The notes below the pieces were generated by a model. The model saw only the letters and a program-made list of their open reading frames with translations. It was not told where the DNA came from and did not search any database. Shown piece after piece: positions 1 through 8,898 of a stretch of 64,000 nucleotides of DNA. Positions within the stretch are counted from its first letter, which is position 1, and each line of letters begins with the position of its first letter. The stretch comes from JAEMQF01 sp963775015 (GTDB lineage Bacteria > Pseudomonadota > Gammaproteobacteria > Burkholderiales > Burkholderiaceae_C). The stretch is from the NCBI GenBank assembly GCA_963775015.1, contig CAVZHI010000017.1:1-64000 (forward strand), read 5' to 3'. Made by a program: the position numbers and the translations under genes.

Positions 1-132
1 TCGGATGTGAATCACTTCGGTCTCGGACAGATCGAACATCAGCGCAATCTGTTTCACCGTCTCGCGCGTGACGCCAAACTGAGTGTCTTTGCTGCGGAAT
101 TTCAGCAGGAGGGAGGAAGCGGAAGTCGGCAT
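1..132 (-). CDS. small protein of unknown function, N-terminal part (runs off the window)
   Basis: The minus strand opens with an ATG at 132 and reads 44 codons (MPTSASSLLLKFRSKDTQFG..., then VTRETVKQIALMFDLSETEV) before leaving the window. The second half looks like a short helix-turn-helix or ribbon-helix-helix segment, but that is only an impression. It starts 28 bp after the stop of the antitoxin-like gene at 161-430, on the same strand, so the two may form an operon in which this is the partner or an extra regulator. The second antitoxin copy at 2567-2836 lacks this downstream gene. Confidence 0.5.
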   Translation of the reverse strand, partial: MPTSASSLLLKFRSKDTQFGVTRETVKQIALMFDLSETEVIHIR

Positions 133-160
133 GGGCTGGCCTACGCGCGCCGTCACGGGT

Positions 161-430
161 TCATCGCCGCTTTCGCCGTGGGTCCGCTTTGCGTTTGGTC
201 TGGAACTCCGTCACCAGCGCATCGACCTCGTCGTCGTCGAGAGGCATCACTGCTTTCAGCTTGGCGCTGGCTTGCTGAAGCGCCAGCAGGTCGGCCTGTG
301 AAGGCCCAGGAGTCGGGATGAAGATGCCTACCGTCTGACCGTGACGCGTGACGGCCATGAGTTTGCCCGATGCGGTGTACTCGGCCAGTCCGGCGCCGAA
401 TTCGCCGATGCCGGCCTTTGTGGTTTCCAT
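161..430 (-). CDS. Phd/YefM-like type II antitoxin, copy 1
   Basis: This 89-residue protein begins METTKAGIGEFGAGLAEY and continues with VAVTRHGQTVGIFIPTPG-like sequence (here MAVTRHGQTVG). That is the usual N-terminal layout of Phd/YefM antitoxins, which bind DNA as dimers and neutralise a toxin. The C-terminal half is highly charged and ends KRKADPRRKRR. I chose the ATG at 430, four residues inside the longest frame and identical in position to the second copy. It is nearly identical to the gene at 2567-2836. No toxin of known family directly follows; the partial gene at 1-132 is the candidate partner. Confidence 0.75.
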   Translation of the reverse strand: METTKAGIGEFGAGLAEYTASGKLMAVTRHGQTVGIFIPTPGPSQADLLALQQASAKLKAVMPLDDDEVDALVTEFQTKRKADPRRKRR

Positions 431-471
431 AGCGTGCTCCGGGCAGAGGGGGCTCACTCATTTTTGGCGTC

Positions 472-500
472 ATTGTGTCGCACTACGTACACGAATGCAG
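472..500 (-). promoter_or_regulatory. promoter of antitoxin copy 1
   Basis: On the minus strand CTGCAT (-35-like) is followed after 17 bp by CACAAT (-10-like). The element is conserved with the better version upstream of copy 2. The spacer holds GTGTAC and the downstream ACACAA, halves of an inverted repeat that could be an autorepression operator. Assignment is by motif and conservation only. Confidence 0.45.
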
Positions 501-775
501 GGGCCGTGGGTGGCCGAGCTTGCCCCTGATCGGGGCGAGCTCGTTCGAGCGCAGTCGAGCAAGATGCCGCTTCGGCGCCGCGAGCGCCCGTTGGGATACC
601 TCCTGCTGAGTAGCACCCACCGCGGTTTTCGGCTCTCACCGCGCCTTGTTGGCGGTATGCGCAGCCGCTGCAGCCCGATGCATCGACGCATGCAGATCCC
701 GAGCTTGGGGTGCTGTCCGTCGGGTGCCGGGGAGCACAGCGAAGGACTCGTCGGGCACGCCCGACGCAATTTCCG
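501..775. other. intergenic, no supported gene
   Basis: Between the antitoxin promoter and the DUF3037 remnant there are only overlapping open frames in several registers and no ribosome-binding site or recognisable product. I see nothing functional here. Confidence 0.5.
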
Positions 776-1639
776 TCAGTTCACCAGCCGTTGCTGCTTC
801 AAGTGAGCTTCGACTTCACTGCCCAGCCGGTCCGCCAGCGCTGCGTGCTCGTCTTCCTGAACGATCTCTTTGTCGCACGGCATCTTCTGCAGGATCGACA
901 TCGCAGACGCGAACGCGGGCATCAACGCGTCATCGTCGGGCCGCGCCACCAGCATGTACAGCCGGAAGTTGTCCGACGTTCCATTCACGCTGGTGATCTG
1001 GCCAAGCAGCTTGTGCGCTCTGTCCTTGATGGTCTCGGCCGAAGCCATGTCGAACGAGACTGGCTCCACGCAATGCCAGACGCCGTTCTTCCAGGCATGC
1101 TCGAATCGGCTTCGTCATCCTGAACGGAGATGGTCTTCGGCTCGAAGTACCTCAACAGCCGTCGCTGCTCCAGGTCGCGCTTGAAGTTGCGCCAAACGTC
1201 ATCGTCCGTTCGTCGTACCCGGTCGGGGCCTGCTCGTCATATCGCATGACCATGCGATTGAACAAAGTCTCCAACCTCTGAGATGGATCGGCAGCCGGCC
1301 GACGCCCACTGGTCCCCATTGGAATGAGCTGTCGTCGGAGGGAAGCACGCCTCGTGCGATGTCCAGCAACGGCTGACTGCCGGTGGTCTTGGCCTCGGCC
1401 GACAAGCGTTCCCCCATCTGTTCGAACCTGGCCTGCACGTGCCGCATCACGGCCCTGAAGTGCTCGCCCTTCAGCCCGGGGAACGCGGCGCTGACGCGGC
1501 GATACGTCGTGCGGCAGATGGCACTCAAGTACCCTGCGTCGGGGGCATGCAAGGCGACGCCGACGTTCACGAACTCGCCGGTCATCGTGTCGTGAACGTA
1601 GCGGAGGACGGTGTAGCTGTACTTGATGGATGCGCTCAT
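776..1639 (-). pseudogene. DUF3037 family protein, frame-shifted
   Basis: The N-terminal half (MSASIKYSYTVLRYVHDTMT, then GEFVNVGVALHAPD) is typical of DUF3037 proteins, small partners usually encoded beside HipA-like kinases. The reading frame is lost near 1300, where MRYDEQAPTGYDERT continues in another register, and again near 1080. The C-terminal part (MEPVSFDMASAETIKDRAH...) runs to 776. Span length is a multiple of three, so the indels cancel overall. The start ATG overlaps the stop of the upstream kinase gene (ATGA), showing translational coupling. Either a decayed gene or one with sequencing indels. Confidence 0.7.
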
Positions 1640-2424
1640 GACAAAACCCGCGTCACTTCCGTGATCGCGGCCTCGATGTTATCCCGCAGGGCAGAAAGGT
1701 GGTCGGCGGCAGTGTTCGCCACGGCGTCGGCCGTCGACCACTCGGGCGGCAGGGCGGCCAGGTACTCTTGGATGCGTGCCGGTGTGACGGCTTCCACCGC
1801 ACCGGCAAAACGTGAGAGGTCAACCAGCGTGCCCCGAAGCCCTGCCCGGAAGAGGTGGGACGCCTCGTCGGCGCGAAGGTACTCCAAGCCGTTCGGCACC
1901 CACGGTATGGGCGCGAACAGCGGCGGGACGAAACACAGCTCGTGGTCATAGATCGCGAACGTCCTTCCATTGGACTGGCAGTTTGGATTCGACGGGCGCC
2001 TGTCGGCGTTCAGCAGCAAGGCATCCAGGGCGAAGATCTCGATCGCCTGCTGCTGCAAGGGTTGGGGGATCGCGCGGCTGTGTAGCCAGACCGAGTGGGA
2101 AGGTGGCAGCAGGCGAGACCCGAAGGCCACGTTCGAACTCTTGGCTGCCAGGTCTCTGATCTCGGCGTCCGGGATGAGCTGAACCAACGCAGGCTCAACC
2201 CGCACCAGGTAGGGCTGAGGAACCGGCAGTTCCAGGTCTGCCGCAAACATCGCCACGATGGCTTCGATGGCCAGCCCACCGATGCCGCGTTCACAGCCGC
2301 CAGAAAGCTTGACGACCACCTCAACCTCGGCGCCGTCGTCGCAGTCGCAGGCCATCAGGCACGGTTTCGTTTTGCCGTTCGTCATCCGGCGGTCGAAGCG
2401 CGTGGCGGTGACCATCTCAAGCAT
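1636..2424 (-). CDS. HipA-like (HipA_2) serine/threonine kinase
   Basis: This is a 262-residue protein. The sequence around residues 139-148 (NADRRPSNPN) and YDHE at 159-162 match the catalytic and metal-binding motifs of the short HipA-like kinase family; VVKL at 37-40 would supply the ATP-binding lysine. It is coupled by an ATGA overlap to a DUF3037 gene, the usual genomic partner of this kinase family. Classic HipA is about 440 residues with a HipB antitoxin; neither applies here, so a toxin role like HipA is not established. The pair lies between two copies of an antitoxin-like gene. Family assignment is firm, function is not. Confidence 0.75.
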   Translation of the reverse strand: MLEMVTATRFDRRMTNGKTKPCLMACDCDDGAEVEVVVKLSGGCERGIGGLAIEAIVAMFAADLELPVPQPYLVRVEPALVQLIPDAEIRDLAAKSSNVAFGSRLLPPSHSVWLHSRAIPQPLQQQAIEIFALDALLLNADRRPSNPNCQSNGRTFAIYDHELCFVPPLFAPIPWVPNGLEYLRADEASHLFRAGLRGTLVDLSRFAGAVEAVTPARIQEYLAALPPEWSTADAVANTAADHLSALRDNIEAAITEVTRVLS

Positions 2425-2518
2425 CCAAACGTCCTTCGGTTGCTGGGCGCCAGACCTGTTCGTCGTGCCCGTGGTGCGACGGACCGCCGACTACGTTGAG
2501 AACCAACTGGGCCGGGCC

Positions 2519-2566
2519 CGACTCAAGACCTTCATCGTGTCGGTGGTCAGGTTGAAACTCCCTGAA
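2519..2566 (-). repeat. 48-bp remnant of the NERD-UvrD helicase gene
   Basis: This stretch matches 4200-4247 inside the helicase gene at about 43 of 48 positions, corresponding to the codons for FNPTSDTIKVLTM. It abuts the stop of antitoxin copy 2, so it marks a recombination scar or an older copy of the helicase gene. Confidence 0.6.
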
Positions 2567-2836
2567 TCATCGCCGCTTTCGCCGTGGGTCCGCTTTGCGT
2601 TTGGTCTGGAACTCCGTCACCAGCGCATCGACCTCGTCGTCGTCGAGAGGCATCACTGCTTTCAGCTTGGCGCTGGCTTGCTGAAGCGCCAGCAGGTCGG
2701 CCTGTGAAGGCCCAGGAGTCGGGATGAAGATGCCTACCGTCTGACCGTGACGCGTGACGGCCACGGGTTTGTCCGATGCGATGTACTCGGCAAGTCCGGC
2801 GCGGAACTCGCGGATGCCGACCTTTGTTGTTTCCAT
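2567..2836 (-). CDS. Phd/YefM-like type II antitoxin, copy 2
   Basis: This 89-residue protein begins METTKVGIREFRAGLAEYIA and then DKPVAVTRHGQTVGIF, and is nearly identical to copy 1 at 161-430. From about residue 35 onward the two copies are identical; substitutions cluster at the N-terminus (V6/A6, R9/G9, R12/G12, I19/T19, D21/G21, P23/L23, V24/M24). Copy 2 has the more typical Phd residues, so copy 1 may be the diverging one. Homology between copies extends about 90 bp upstream through the promoter. No toxin gene follows; downstream lies the helicase remnant and then the HipA-like kinase. Confidence 0.75.
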   Translation of the reverse strand: METTKVGIREFRAGLAEYIASDKPVAVTRHGQTVGIFIPTPGPSQADLLALQQASAKLKAVMPLDDDEVDALVTEFQTKRKADPRRKRR

Positions 2837-2874
2837 AGCGGGTTCCGGGCAGAGGGTTTACTGACGTTGGCGTC

Positions 2875-2903
2875 ATTGTGTCGCAGCGTGTACACAAGTG
2901 CAA
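2875..2903 (-). promoter_or_regulatory. promoter and possible operator of antitoxin copy 2
   Basis: On the minus strand TTGCAC, a 17-bp spacer and CACAAT form a good sigma-70 promoter. The palindrome GTGTACAC lies in the spacer, and TTGTGT/ACACAA half sites bracket the spacer and overlap the -10, suiting autoregulation by the encoded antitoxin. Motif-based. Confidence 0.55.
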
Positions 2904-3080
2904 GTGCCATTGGCGGTTCGGCTTGCTGCGGTCGGGGAAAGCTCGGATCGAACCTGGACGCTTCGTCTGCGGACTTCGACGCTGCTGTTCGCTGAACTCG
3001 CCGGCATGAGCGGTTTGGCGAAGTGCGCATATAGCGAGATCGACCAGGTGGCGCGGCGCTAAACATACCGCCCAATTTCT

Positions 3081-3951
3081 TTAGGCCGTCTTACCGAACC
3101 CCTCCCGCGCTTGTTTGGCGAGCACCAAGAGCGTCTGTCGCTGGGCATCATCGACGGAGGGACTGATGCGAACTCGGTATTGACGGAACTGCGCATCGTA
3201 GGCAAGCGTTTCTACGCCTGCTTCTTCAAGCAAAGTGTCAATTTCCTGAGTCTTCGGCAGCTTGAAGCTCATGATCACGTGACCCTTGCGCGGCATGAAG
3301 GATACGAAGTTGATCGGAGAGCCGTCTACCCCGATTCCTATGTAGTGCTTGTTGTATTTCAGCGTCGCCTTCGGTTCGATTTCGCGTACCACCTTGGCCA
3401 ACAGATCGTCCGTCAAGGTCAATGTCTTCTTTGTTCCCTTCGCTTCCCAAAAGGATCTATCAGTTGGTTCAGCGACAGGCTCGTCAGCGTCAACGAGGCC
3501 ATATGTGATCTCGTCGAGGACTTTGACAAACGTGAGGGCATAACCTTCACCCACCTTGTATGCGGTCATCTTCAGCGCAATCAACGGAATCGCTCCGTTG
3601 AAGAGTTGAATAACGTTCAGGAATCGCGAGGTGATTTCCTCTGCCACGATGACGGCAGTGTGTTCATACTGCGGATACCGCTTCCGTTCAATATCCCAGT
3701 AGTCTATCGTCCTGATCAGGTGACTCTCATCAGTCGCGCCGAGCTGGATCTCAACTTCGTAGCGCTTCAGTGTTTCAGGCTCCTGCAACAGGAGATCAAG
3801 CCGGCCCCCCGGCAGGTTGAAGTCGCTCTTTGTCTTTCAGCATGAGGTCCCCAAGGCCCAGAATCGTCGGATCCTCCGCGATCTGATCCTGCACCCACTT
3901 TTCATTCAGGCCTTCGGTTCGCTTCACGCTGATGGATTGCAGTCTGATCAC
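3081..3951 (-). CDS. PD-(D/E)XK-like nuclease-fold protein, one frameshift
   Basis: The longest open piece (3081-3788, 235 residues) is only the C-terminal part. Reading across a run of six C (3805-3810 on the plus strand) as five restores a 289-residue protein. Its N-terminus is VIRLQSISVKRTEGLNEKWV, with a GTG start at 3951 and AAGGA seven bases upstream. The junction then reads AGGRLDLLLQ, followed by RYEVEIQLG. The spaced D and E-x-Q resemble the active site of the PD-(D/E)XK fold (NucS/RecB-like), but no catalytic role is proven. It sits just downstream of the helicase gene. Length is 3n+1, as expected for one inserted base. Confidence 0.6.
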
Positions 3952-4015
3952 TTTCCATTCCTTCTGTTGAAGTACGATGAGCCTTCGTCGGCGTTGGATA
4001 CTTTAGTGGCGAAGT

Positions 4016-5845
4016 TCAGCGCGTCAAGCGTTCCGCAAACGCCCCATCCCCACTCAACGTGATGTAAAGCGCCTGCGTCGCCCGCGTCGCCGCCACATAA
4101 AAGAGCCGCGCCTCATCAGCTTCGTCTTCGCCCGCCTCAGGCATGTGCCCGACACCCGGCAACGCGACGACCGAGAACTCCAGGCCCTTGCTCGCGTGCA
4201 TCGTCAAGACCTTGATCGTGTCGCTGGTCGGGTTGAAACTCCCGGATCCCCGCCGCACGTGGTGCGGCAGGCGGCGTTGCCGCAGTGCCGCGGCGCAGGC
4301 GTCCATCACGGCGTGGCGGCGGCAGATGATCGCCATGTCGCCCCACGCAAAACCCTGCTCGTGCGCGGCGCTCAGGAGTTCGGCGATCTTCGTTGATTCG
4401 TCGCGCAGGTTCGGCAGGCGGATCACGACGGGCTCGTGCCCTTCGCGCCCGCAACTGATGGGTTGCAGCTTGGGGATGCCGTCGTCGCCGCCGTCTTCGG
4501 GCCGCAGCAGGTCGGCAGCGATCAGGTTCGCCGTGTTCAGCACCTGGCGCGTATTGCGGTAGTTGATTCGCAGCACCGTCGTGCGGCCCTGCGCCTGGAT
4601 GCCCACGCTCTTGAAGCTGAAATGGCGCGTACGCGCGCGCTCGTAAATGCTTTGCGCGTCGTCATACAGAAGCAGCAGGCAGTTCGTGCTCGGGTCGACC
4701 ATCTGTGTCACCAGCTTCAGCCACTCGGGCTGGAAGTCATGCCCTTCGTCGATGAGCACGGCGAGGTACTGGCCCGACGGGATCTGGCGCCGCTCGACGC
4801 CGCGGATCACGTGGTCGACCATCTGCTCGAAGAGCTCCGGGCCTTGCGGGGGAAGCCGCTGCCCAAACGCGACCAACTGCTGGCGACACCACTTGTGAAA
4901 GTGGCGCACGAGCACGCGCTCAGTCAGGCCCTTGGCCTTCATCACTGCGGCGAGCTTCACGGCGAGCGGCTCGTTGTAGCAAAGAATCAGGATGGGCTTG
5001 GCGGCGGCGCTCGTCATCGCCGTCGCCTGCGCCAACTGCTCGGCGCGGTAACCCAGGATCATCGTCTTGCCGGACCCTGCGACGCCGTGGATGATGCGGT
5101 GCCCTTCGCCCAGGCTGCGCGCGAGCTGCTCCTGCTGCAGGTCCATGACGCGAACGATGTCGGGCACGGCGTCGGCATCGCCTTTCGAGTCGGGCACGTC
5201 GAACAGACCGAGCTGCGGGCTCACGCGCACCTCGGGGAACAGGATCCAGCGCACGCGGTCGATCTGCGGCAGCGAGAGCACGCCGCGCATCAGCGTCGGG
5301 AACATGCCCCACAGGCGGCTCTGGAATTCCTCGGCTTCGCAGTCCTGCGTCATCTCGTCGGAGCACATCACGCGGTGCGCTTCGATCGCCTGGTGCAGGT
5401 CTGCCGACTCGAACTGGCGCCGCGTGATGTGCGTGAAGACGACGCCGTAGCTCCACGGGAACGCGAGCGAGCCCTTGGTCTTGCCGGCCTCGGAGATGAG
5501 CTGTTTGTCGCGCGACAACGCGTCGACCACCTGGTGTGCGTAGTGGCGCGCCTGCTCGATCGGGTTCGCCACGTTCTTGTGCACGCCGCCGGGTGCGATC
5601 TCCCACGTCTGCTTGTTCGCGGTTTGGATCGTGTCCAGGCGCCAGTCCTTCACCTCCAGGATCAGCAGGCCGCGCCGCGGGTGCAGGATGACGAAGTCGG
5701 GGTGGCTCTGCGCGGGGCCGACGGGAACGTCGTACCACACGAGGTAGTCGGCATCGAGTTTCTGTTCCAGCCGCTCGGCGAGCCGGCGCTCGCCTTGCGT
5801 CATTCGCGATACGCAGGTGCCGAACGAGGGAATCAGCGTTGCCAT
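4016..5845 (-). CDS. NERD-domain UvrD-like superfamily 1 DNA helicase
   Basis: A 609-residue protein. Residues about 15-130 form a nuclease-related NERD domain (HPDF at 48-51, EVKDW at 64-68 carry the conserved D and E-x-K). A UvrD-type motor follows, with Walker A GVAGSGKT at 254-261 and a DEGHD Walker B at 366-370. The C-terminal helicase motifs include TMHASKGLEFSVVALPG and LFYVAATRA. Proteins of this build are found in defence-related and accessory loci, but their substrate is generally unknown. Neighbours are the nuclease-fold protein and TA-like genes, supporting an accessory or defence role by context only. The frame is intact. Confidence 0.85.
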   Translation of the reverse strand: MATLIPSFGTCVSRMTQGERRLAERLEQKLDADYLVWYDVPVGPAQSHPDFVILHPRRGLLILEVKDWRLDTIQTANKQTWEIAPGGVHKNVANPIEQARHYAHQVVDALSRDKQLISEAGKTKGSLAFPWSYGVVFTHITRRQFESADLHQAIEAHRVMCSDEMTQDCEAEEFQSRLWGMFPTLMRGVLSLPQIDRVRWILFPEVRVSPQLGLFDVPDSKGDADAVPDIVRVMDLQQEQLARSLGEGHRIIHGVAGSGKTMILGYRAEQLAQATAMTSAAAKPILILCYNEPLAVKLAAVMKAKGLTERVLVRHFHKWCRQQLVAFGQRLPPQGPELFEQMVDHVIRGVERRQIPSGQYLAVLIDEGHDFQPEWLKLVTQMVDPSTNCLLLLYDDAQSIYERARTRHFSFKSVGIQAQGRTTVLRINYRNTRQVLNTANLIAADLLRPEDGGDDGIPKLQPISCGREGHEPVVIRLPNLRDESTKIAELLSAAHEQGFAWGDMAIICRRHAVMDACAAALRQRRLPHHVRRGSGSFNPTSDTIKVLTMHASKGLEFSVVALPGVGHMPEAGEDEADEARLFYVAATRATQALYITLSGDGAFAERLTR

Positions 5846-5911
5846 GGCTGATGGCGAGTGTGCCAGCGTCGTCGGCGCGCGCGCTGACCGCTGCGCACAG
5901 CCGACCGTGGG

Positions 5912-6244
5912 CTACCAGCCGAGCCCGATGTGCAAGGGCAGGTAGACCGCCATTCCGGTGACGATCGTCCCCAGCATGCCGCCTCTCAGGTAGAACCAGG
6001 CCACGCCGGCGGCCAGCGAGTACAGCCGAGCGTCCATCCAGGTGCTGATCAGGTGGCCCTGAATGATCACGACTTCCGGCGCGATCACCGCGGCAAGCGC
6101 TGCGACCGGTGCGTATTTCAAACCCGTTTGCGCGGCCGGCGGCAAGGTCCAGCTGCGCCTGGACATGAAAAACAGCGAGCGCGTCAGCACTGAAATGAGT
6201 GCGATCGCGCCGACCAAGGCGATGACTTTCCAATCGTGGCTCAT
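5912..6244 (-). CDS. azlD: AzlD family membrane protein
   Basis: A 110-residue protein with three to four hydrophobic segments (VIALVGAIALISVLTRSLFF, AALAAVIAPEVVII, MLGTIVTGMAVYLPLHIGLG). It is the small subunit of the AzlCD branched-chain amino acid exporter. Its ATG overlaps the stop of azlC (ATGA), the usual coupling. The LTRSLFF and YAPVAALAAVIAPE stretches are characteristic of AzlD. No frameshift. Confidence 0.85.
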   Translation of the reverse strand: MSHDWKVIALVGAIALISVLTRSLFFMSRRSWTLPPAAQTGLKYAPVAALAAVIAPEVVIIQGHLISTWMDARLYSLAAGVAWFYLRGGMLGTIVTGMAVYLPLHIGLGW

Positions 6245-6972
6245 CGTTTCACCGGCAACTTGTCGTCGAACATCCGGCCGAGCGGCATGCAGACGGCGAC
6301 GGCGGCGACGATCGCGACGACGATGTTCAACTTGAGCGGCAGCGCGAAGGCGGCGACCGACACCGTCGCTGCAACGCCCGCCGCAACCGCGCGCGGCAGG
6401 TTCGAGACGAGCGAGCCCATGATGCCCACCAGGGCGAGGATGCCGGCGAAGCCGAGGCCCCAGGACTCCGGGATCCAATGGCCGAGCAGCACGCCGAGCA
6501 CGCCGGTCACGCTCCAGATCGTCCAGCCGGCCCAGCCGTTCGCCCACCAGTAGGCGTCCTGCGCCGCTCGGCCCTCGGCATCCGTCGCGGGTTGCGGGAA
6601 GCGCCGCGTGAACATGACGTAATTCAAATCGGCGAACAGATAGCCCTTGAGCAGTCGGCGCCCGAGCGTGTCGTGCAGGACATAGTCGCGCAAGTGCGCA
6701 CTGAACACGATGAAGCGCAGGTTCACGCACAGGCATGTTGCGAGCACGACCCAGGCCGGCGCCGCCGCCGCGAGAAGCGGCAATGCGGCGAGTTGCGAAC
6801 TGCCGGCGAACACGATGACCGCCATCAACAGGGCCGCGTGCAGGCCGATGCCGGACTTGATCATCGCCACGCCGGTCATCAAGCCCCAGGCGGCGATGCC
6901 CGGTGCCACCGCCATCATCTCCGCCACGCCGCGCTTGAACTCTGGATGGTCGAATCGACCGGGCGCTTGCAT
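6241..6972 (-). CDS. azlC: AzlC family permease (branched-chain amino acid export)
   Basis: A 243-residue polytopic membrane protein with the AzlC hallmarks GIAAWGLMTGVAMIKSG, VIVFAGSSQLAALPLLA and CVNLRFIVFSAHLRDY. With AzlD it forms a two-component exporter, known in Bacillus for 4-azaleucine resistance and in other bacteria for branched-chain amino acid efflux. The substrate here is inferred. The gene starts at 6972 and is divergent from the GST gene across a 92-bp gap. Confidence 0.85.
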   Translation of the reverse strand: MQAPGRFDHPEFKRGVAEMMAVAPGIAAWGLMTGVAMIKSGIGLHAALLMAVIVFAGSSQLAALPLLAAAAPAWVVLATCLCVNLRFIVFSAHLRDYVLHDTLGRRLLKGYLFADLNYVMFTRRFPQPATDAEGRAAQDAYWWANGWAGWTIWSVTGVLGVLLGHWIPESWGLGFAGILALVGIMGSLVSNLPRAVAAGVAATVSVAAFALPLKLNIVVAIVAAVAVCMPLGRMFDDKLPVKR

Positions 6973-7064
6973 GGGTGGGAGGCGGCGGCGAAATCGCCGG
7001 AGGGGCAGTGGAGCAGAATGATAGCCTCGTGCGGCTCGCCATCAGGCACGCACGCCGCATCCTC

Positions 7065-7763
7065 ATGAATGCCCTCACGCTGCACTATCACCCGCTCTCG
7101 TCTTACTGCCACAAGGTGCTGATCGCGCTGGACGTCTTGGGCATCGAGGTCGACCAACGCCTGCTCAATCTGGGTGACCCCGCAGAACGTGCGGCGCACC
7201 TTGCGCTCTGGCCCATCGGCAAGATGCCGCTGCTCGTGGACCGGGGCCGGCCCATCCCCGAGTCGAGCACCATCATCGAGCACCTGCAGTGTCACCATGC
7301 ACGCGGCGGCCGCACGCTGATTCCGGCGGACCCGGATGCGGCGCTCGACGTGCGTCTGTGGGATCGCCTCTTCGACCAGTACGTGATGACCCCCATGCAG
7401 ACGCTCACCGCCGATCTTCTGCGGCCACAAGGTGAGCGCGATCCGCGTGGCGCCGCCCAGGCGCGAGAAGCGCTGGCGTCAACCTACACATTCATCGACC
7501 GCCACCTTGAAGGGCGAACCTGGGTCAGCGGCGAGGCGTTCAGCATGGCCGACTGCGCCGCCGCACCGGCCTTGTTTTTTGCCGTGACCTACGTGCCGCT
7601 GGCACCGCAGCACGGGCGCCTGGCGGCTTACTTCGAACGCTTGATGAGCCACCCGCCGGTCGCCCGCACCATCGACCAGGCGCGGCCTCACCTGAAGTTC
7701 TACCCAGGGCGTGACGGTCTGTCGCGACGCTTCTTCGACCCTACGACCGATGTCTGCACATGA
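7065..7763 (+). CDS. glutathione S-transferase family protein
   Basis: A 232-residue cytosolic protein. The N-terminal thioredoxin-like domain has YHPLSSYCHKVLIAL (residues 7-21) and a glutathione-binding IPESSTIIEHL near residues 63-73. The all-helical C-terminal domain has VSGEAFSMADCAAAPAL. I took the ATG at 7065 because upstream in-frame codons lack family similarity. The stop overlaps the next gene's start (ATGA at 7760), so it is cotranscribed with the adenine deaminase gene. The substrate cannot be told from sequence. Confidence 0.85.
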   Translation: MNALTLHYHPLSSYCHKVLIALDVLGIEVDQRLLNLGDPAERAAHLALWPIGKMPLLVDRGRPIPESSTIIEHLQCHHARGGRTLIPADPDAALDVRLWDRLFDQYVMTPMQTLTADLLRPQGERDPRGAAQAREALASTYTFIDRHLEGRTWVSGEAFSMADCAAAPALFFAVTYVPLAPQHGRLAAYFERLMSHPPVARTIDQARPHLKFYPGRDGLSRRFFDPTTDVCT

Positions 7764-8824
7764 GCTCAACTGACGTTCCCGATTTCGTCTCGCGCATCCC
7801 GCGCGAACGCCTTCCCGCCTTGCTGCGCGCCATGCCCAAGGCCGAGCTGCACCTGCACATCGAAGGGTCGCTCGAACCCGAGCTGATCTTCCGCCTCGCG
7901 CAGCGCAACAGCGTGCAGTTGCCGTACCCGAGCGTCGCAGCGCTGCGCGCCGCGTACGCCTTCGCCGACCTGCAGAGTTTTCTCGACATCTACTACGCCG
8001 GCGCGAGCGTGCTCCTGAAAGAGCAGGACTTCTTCGACATGGCGTGGGCCTACTTCGAGCGCGCTGCGGCCGACAACGTGGTGCACGCCGAACTGTTCTT
8101 CGACCCGCAGACGCACACCTCGCGCGGCGTGCCTTTCACCGCCGTGATCCAGGGCCTGGAGCACGCGTGCCGGCGCGCGCACGCGGAACTGGGCATCAGC
8201 GCGAAGCTGATCCTGTGCTTTCTGCGCCATCTGAGCGAAGACGAAGCGCTGGCGACGCTCACTGAGGCGCTGCCGCACAAGCGCCACTTCATCGGTGTTG
8301 GCCTGGACAGCAGCGAGCGGGGCAACCCGCCGGAGAAGTTTGCGCGCGTGTTCGCGAAGGCTGCGGCGGCCGGGCTGAAATGCGTTGCGCATGCGGGCGA
8401 GGAGGGGCCGCCCGAGTACATCCGCAGCGCGCTCGACGTGCTCAAGGTGCAACGCATCGACCATGGCGTGCGCTGCATGGAAGACCCGCTGCTGGTCGCG
8501 CGCTTGGCGAAAGAGCGCATGCCGCTCACGGTGTGCCCGCTGTCGAACGTGAAGCTGTGCGTGTTCAAGACGATGCGCGAGCACAACCTGCCGGCGCTGC
8601 TCGCCGCCGGCCTGTGTGCGACCGTCAACTCCGACGACCCGGCGTACTTCGGCGGCTACATGAACCAGAATTTCATCGAGCTCTTCGACGCCTTGCCGCA
8701 ACTCGGTGCGTCACACGCGTACACACTGGCGCGCAACAGTTTCGAGGCAAGTTTTGTCGACGCGGTGGCGAAGGCGGCGCTCATCGCGCGGCTTGATGAC
8801 GTGTTTCGCGAGCGCGCGGGGTGA
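7760..8824 (+). CDS. adenine deaminase (adenosine/AMP deaminase family, type 2)
   Basis: A 354-residue metal-dependent hydrolase that deaminates adenine to hypoxanthine in purine salvage. Metal ligands are visible: HLHIEGSLEPEL (from residue 31), VAHAGEEGPPEY near 210, RIDHGVR near 234 and NSDDPAYFGGY near 290. The phrases DPQTHTSRGVPF and FLRHLSEDEA match the proteobacterial adenine deaminases rather than true adenosine deaminases, which usually lack them. This substrate call rests on remembered family differences. It is translationally coupled to the upstream GST gene. Confidence 0.85.
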   Translation: MSSTDVPDFVSRIPRERLPALLRAMPKAELHLHIEGSLEPELIFRLAQRNSVQLPYPSVAALRAAYAFADLQSFLDIYYAGASVLLKEQDFFDMAWAYFERAAADNVVHAELFFDPQTHTSRGVPFTAVIQGLEHACRRAHAELGISAKLILCFLRHLSEDEALATLTEALPHKRHFIGVGLDSSERGNPPEKFARVFAKAAAAGLKCVAHAGEEGPPEYIRSALDVLKVQRIDHGVRCMEDPLLVARLAKERMPLTVCPLSNVKLCVFKTMREHNLPALLAAGLCATVNSDDPAYFGGYMNQNFIELFDALPQLGASHAYTLARNSFEASFVDAVAKAALIARLDDVFRERAG

Positions 8825-8898
8825 CGCCACGCGCCGAGCCGGCCGGAGGGATCGCGCTGCACGACTGAGGGTGGCGCCGTGGGCACCGGGCGGGGGCG

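Noticed and set aside
1636..2424. Classic HipBA toxin-antitoxin module
   Set aside because: The kinase is too short, belongs to the HipA_2/DUF3037 type, and no HipB-like gene precedes it.
4436..5851. A 471-codon plus-strand open frame opposite the helicase gene
   Set aside because: It is the antisense shadow of the NERD-UvrD gene: low-complexity, Arg/His-rich, no motif, no ribosome-binding site.
5912..7078. A single 388-codon fusion covering azlC and azlD
   Set aside because: The frame is a mix: the azlC region is read in the wrong register; the two separate genes with an ATGA overlap are the real ones.
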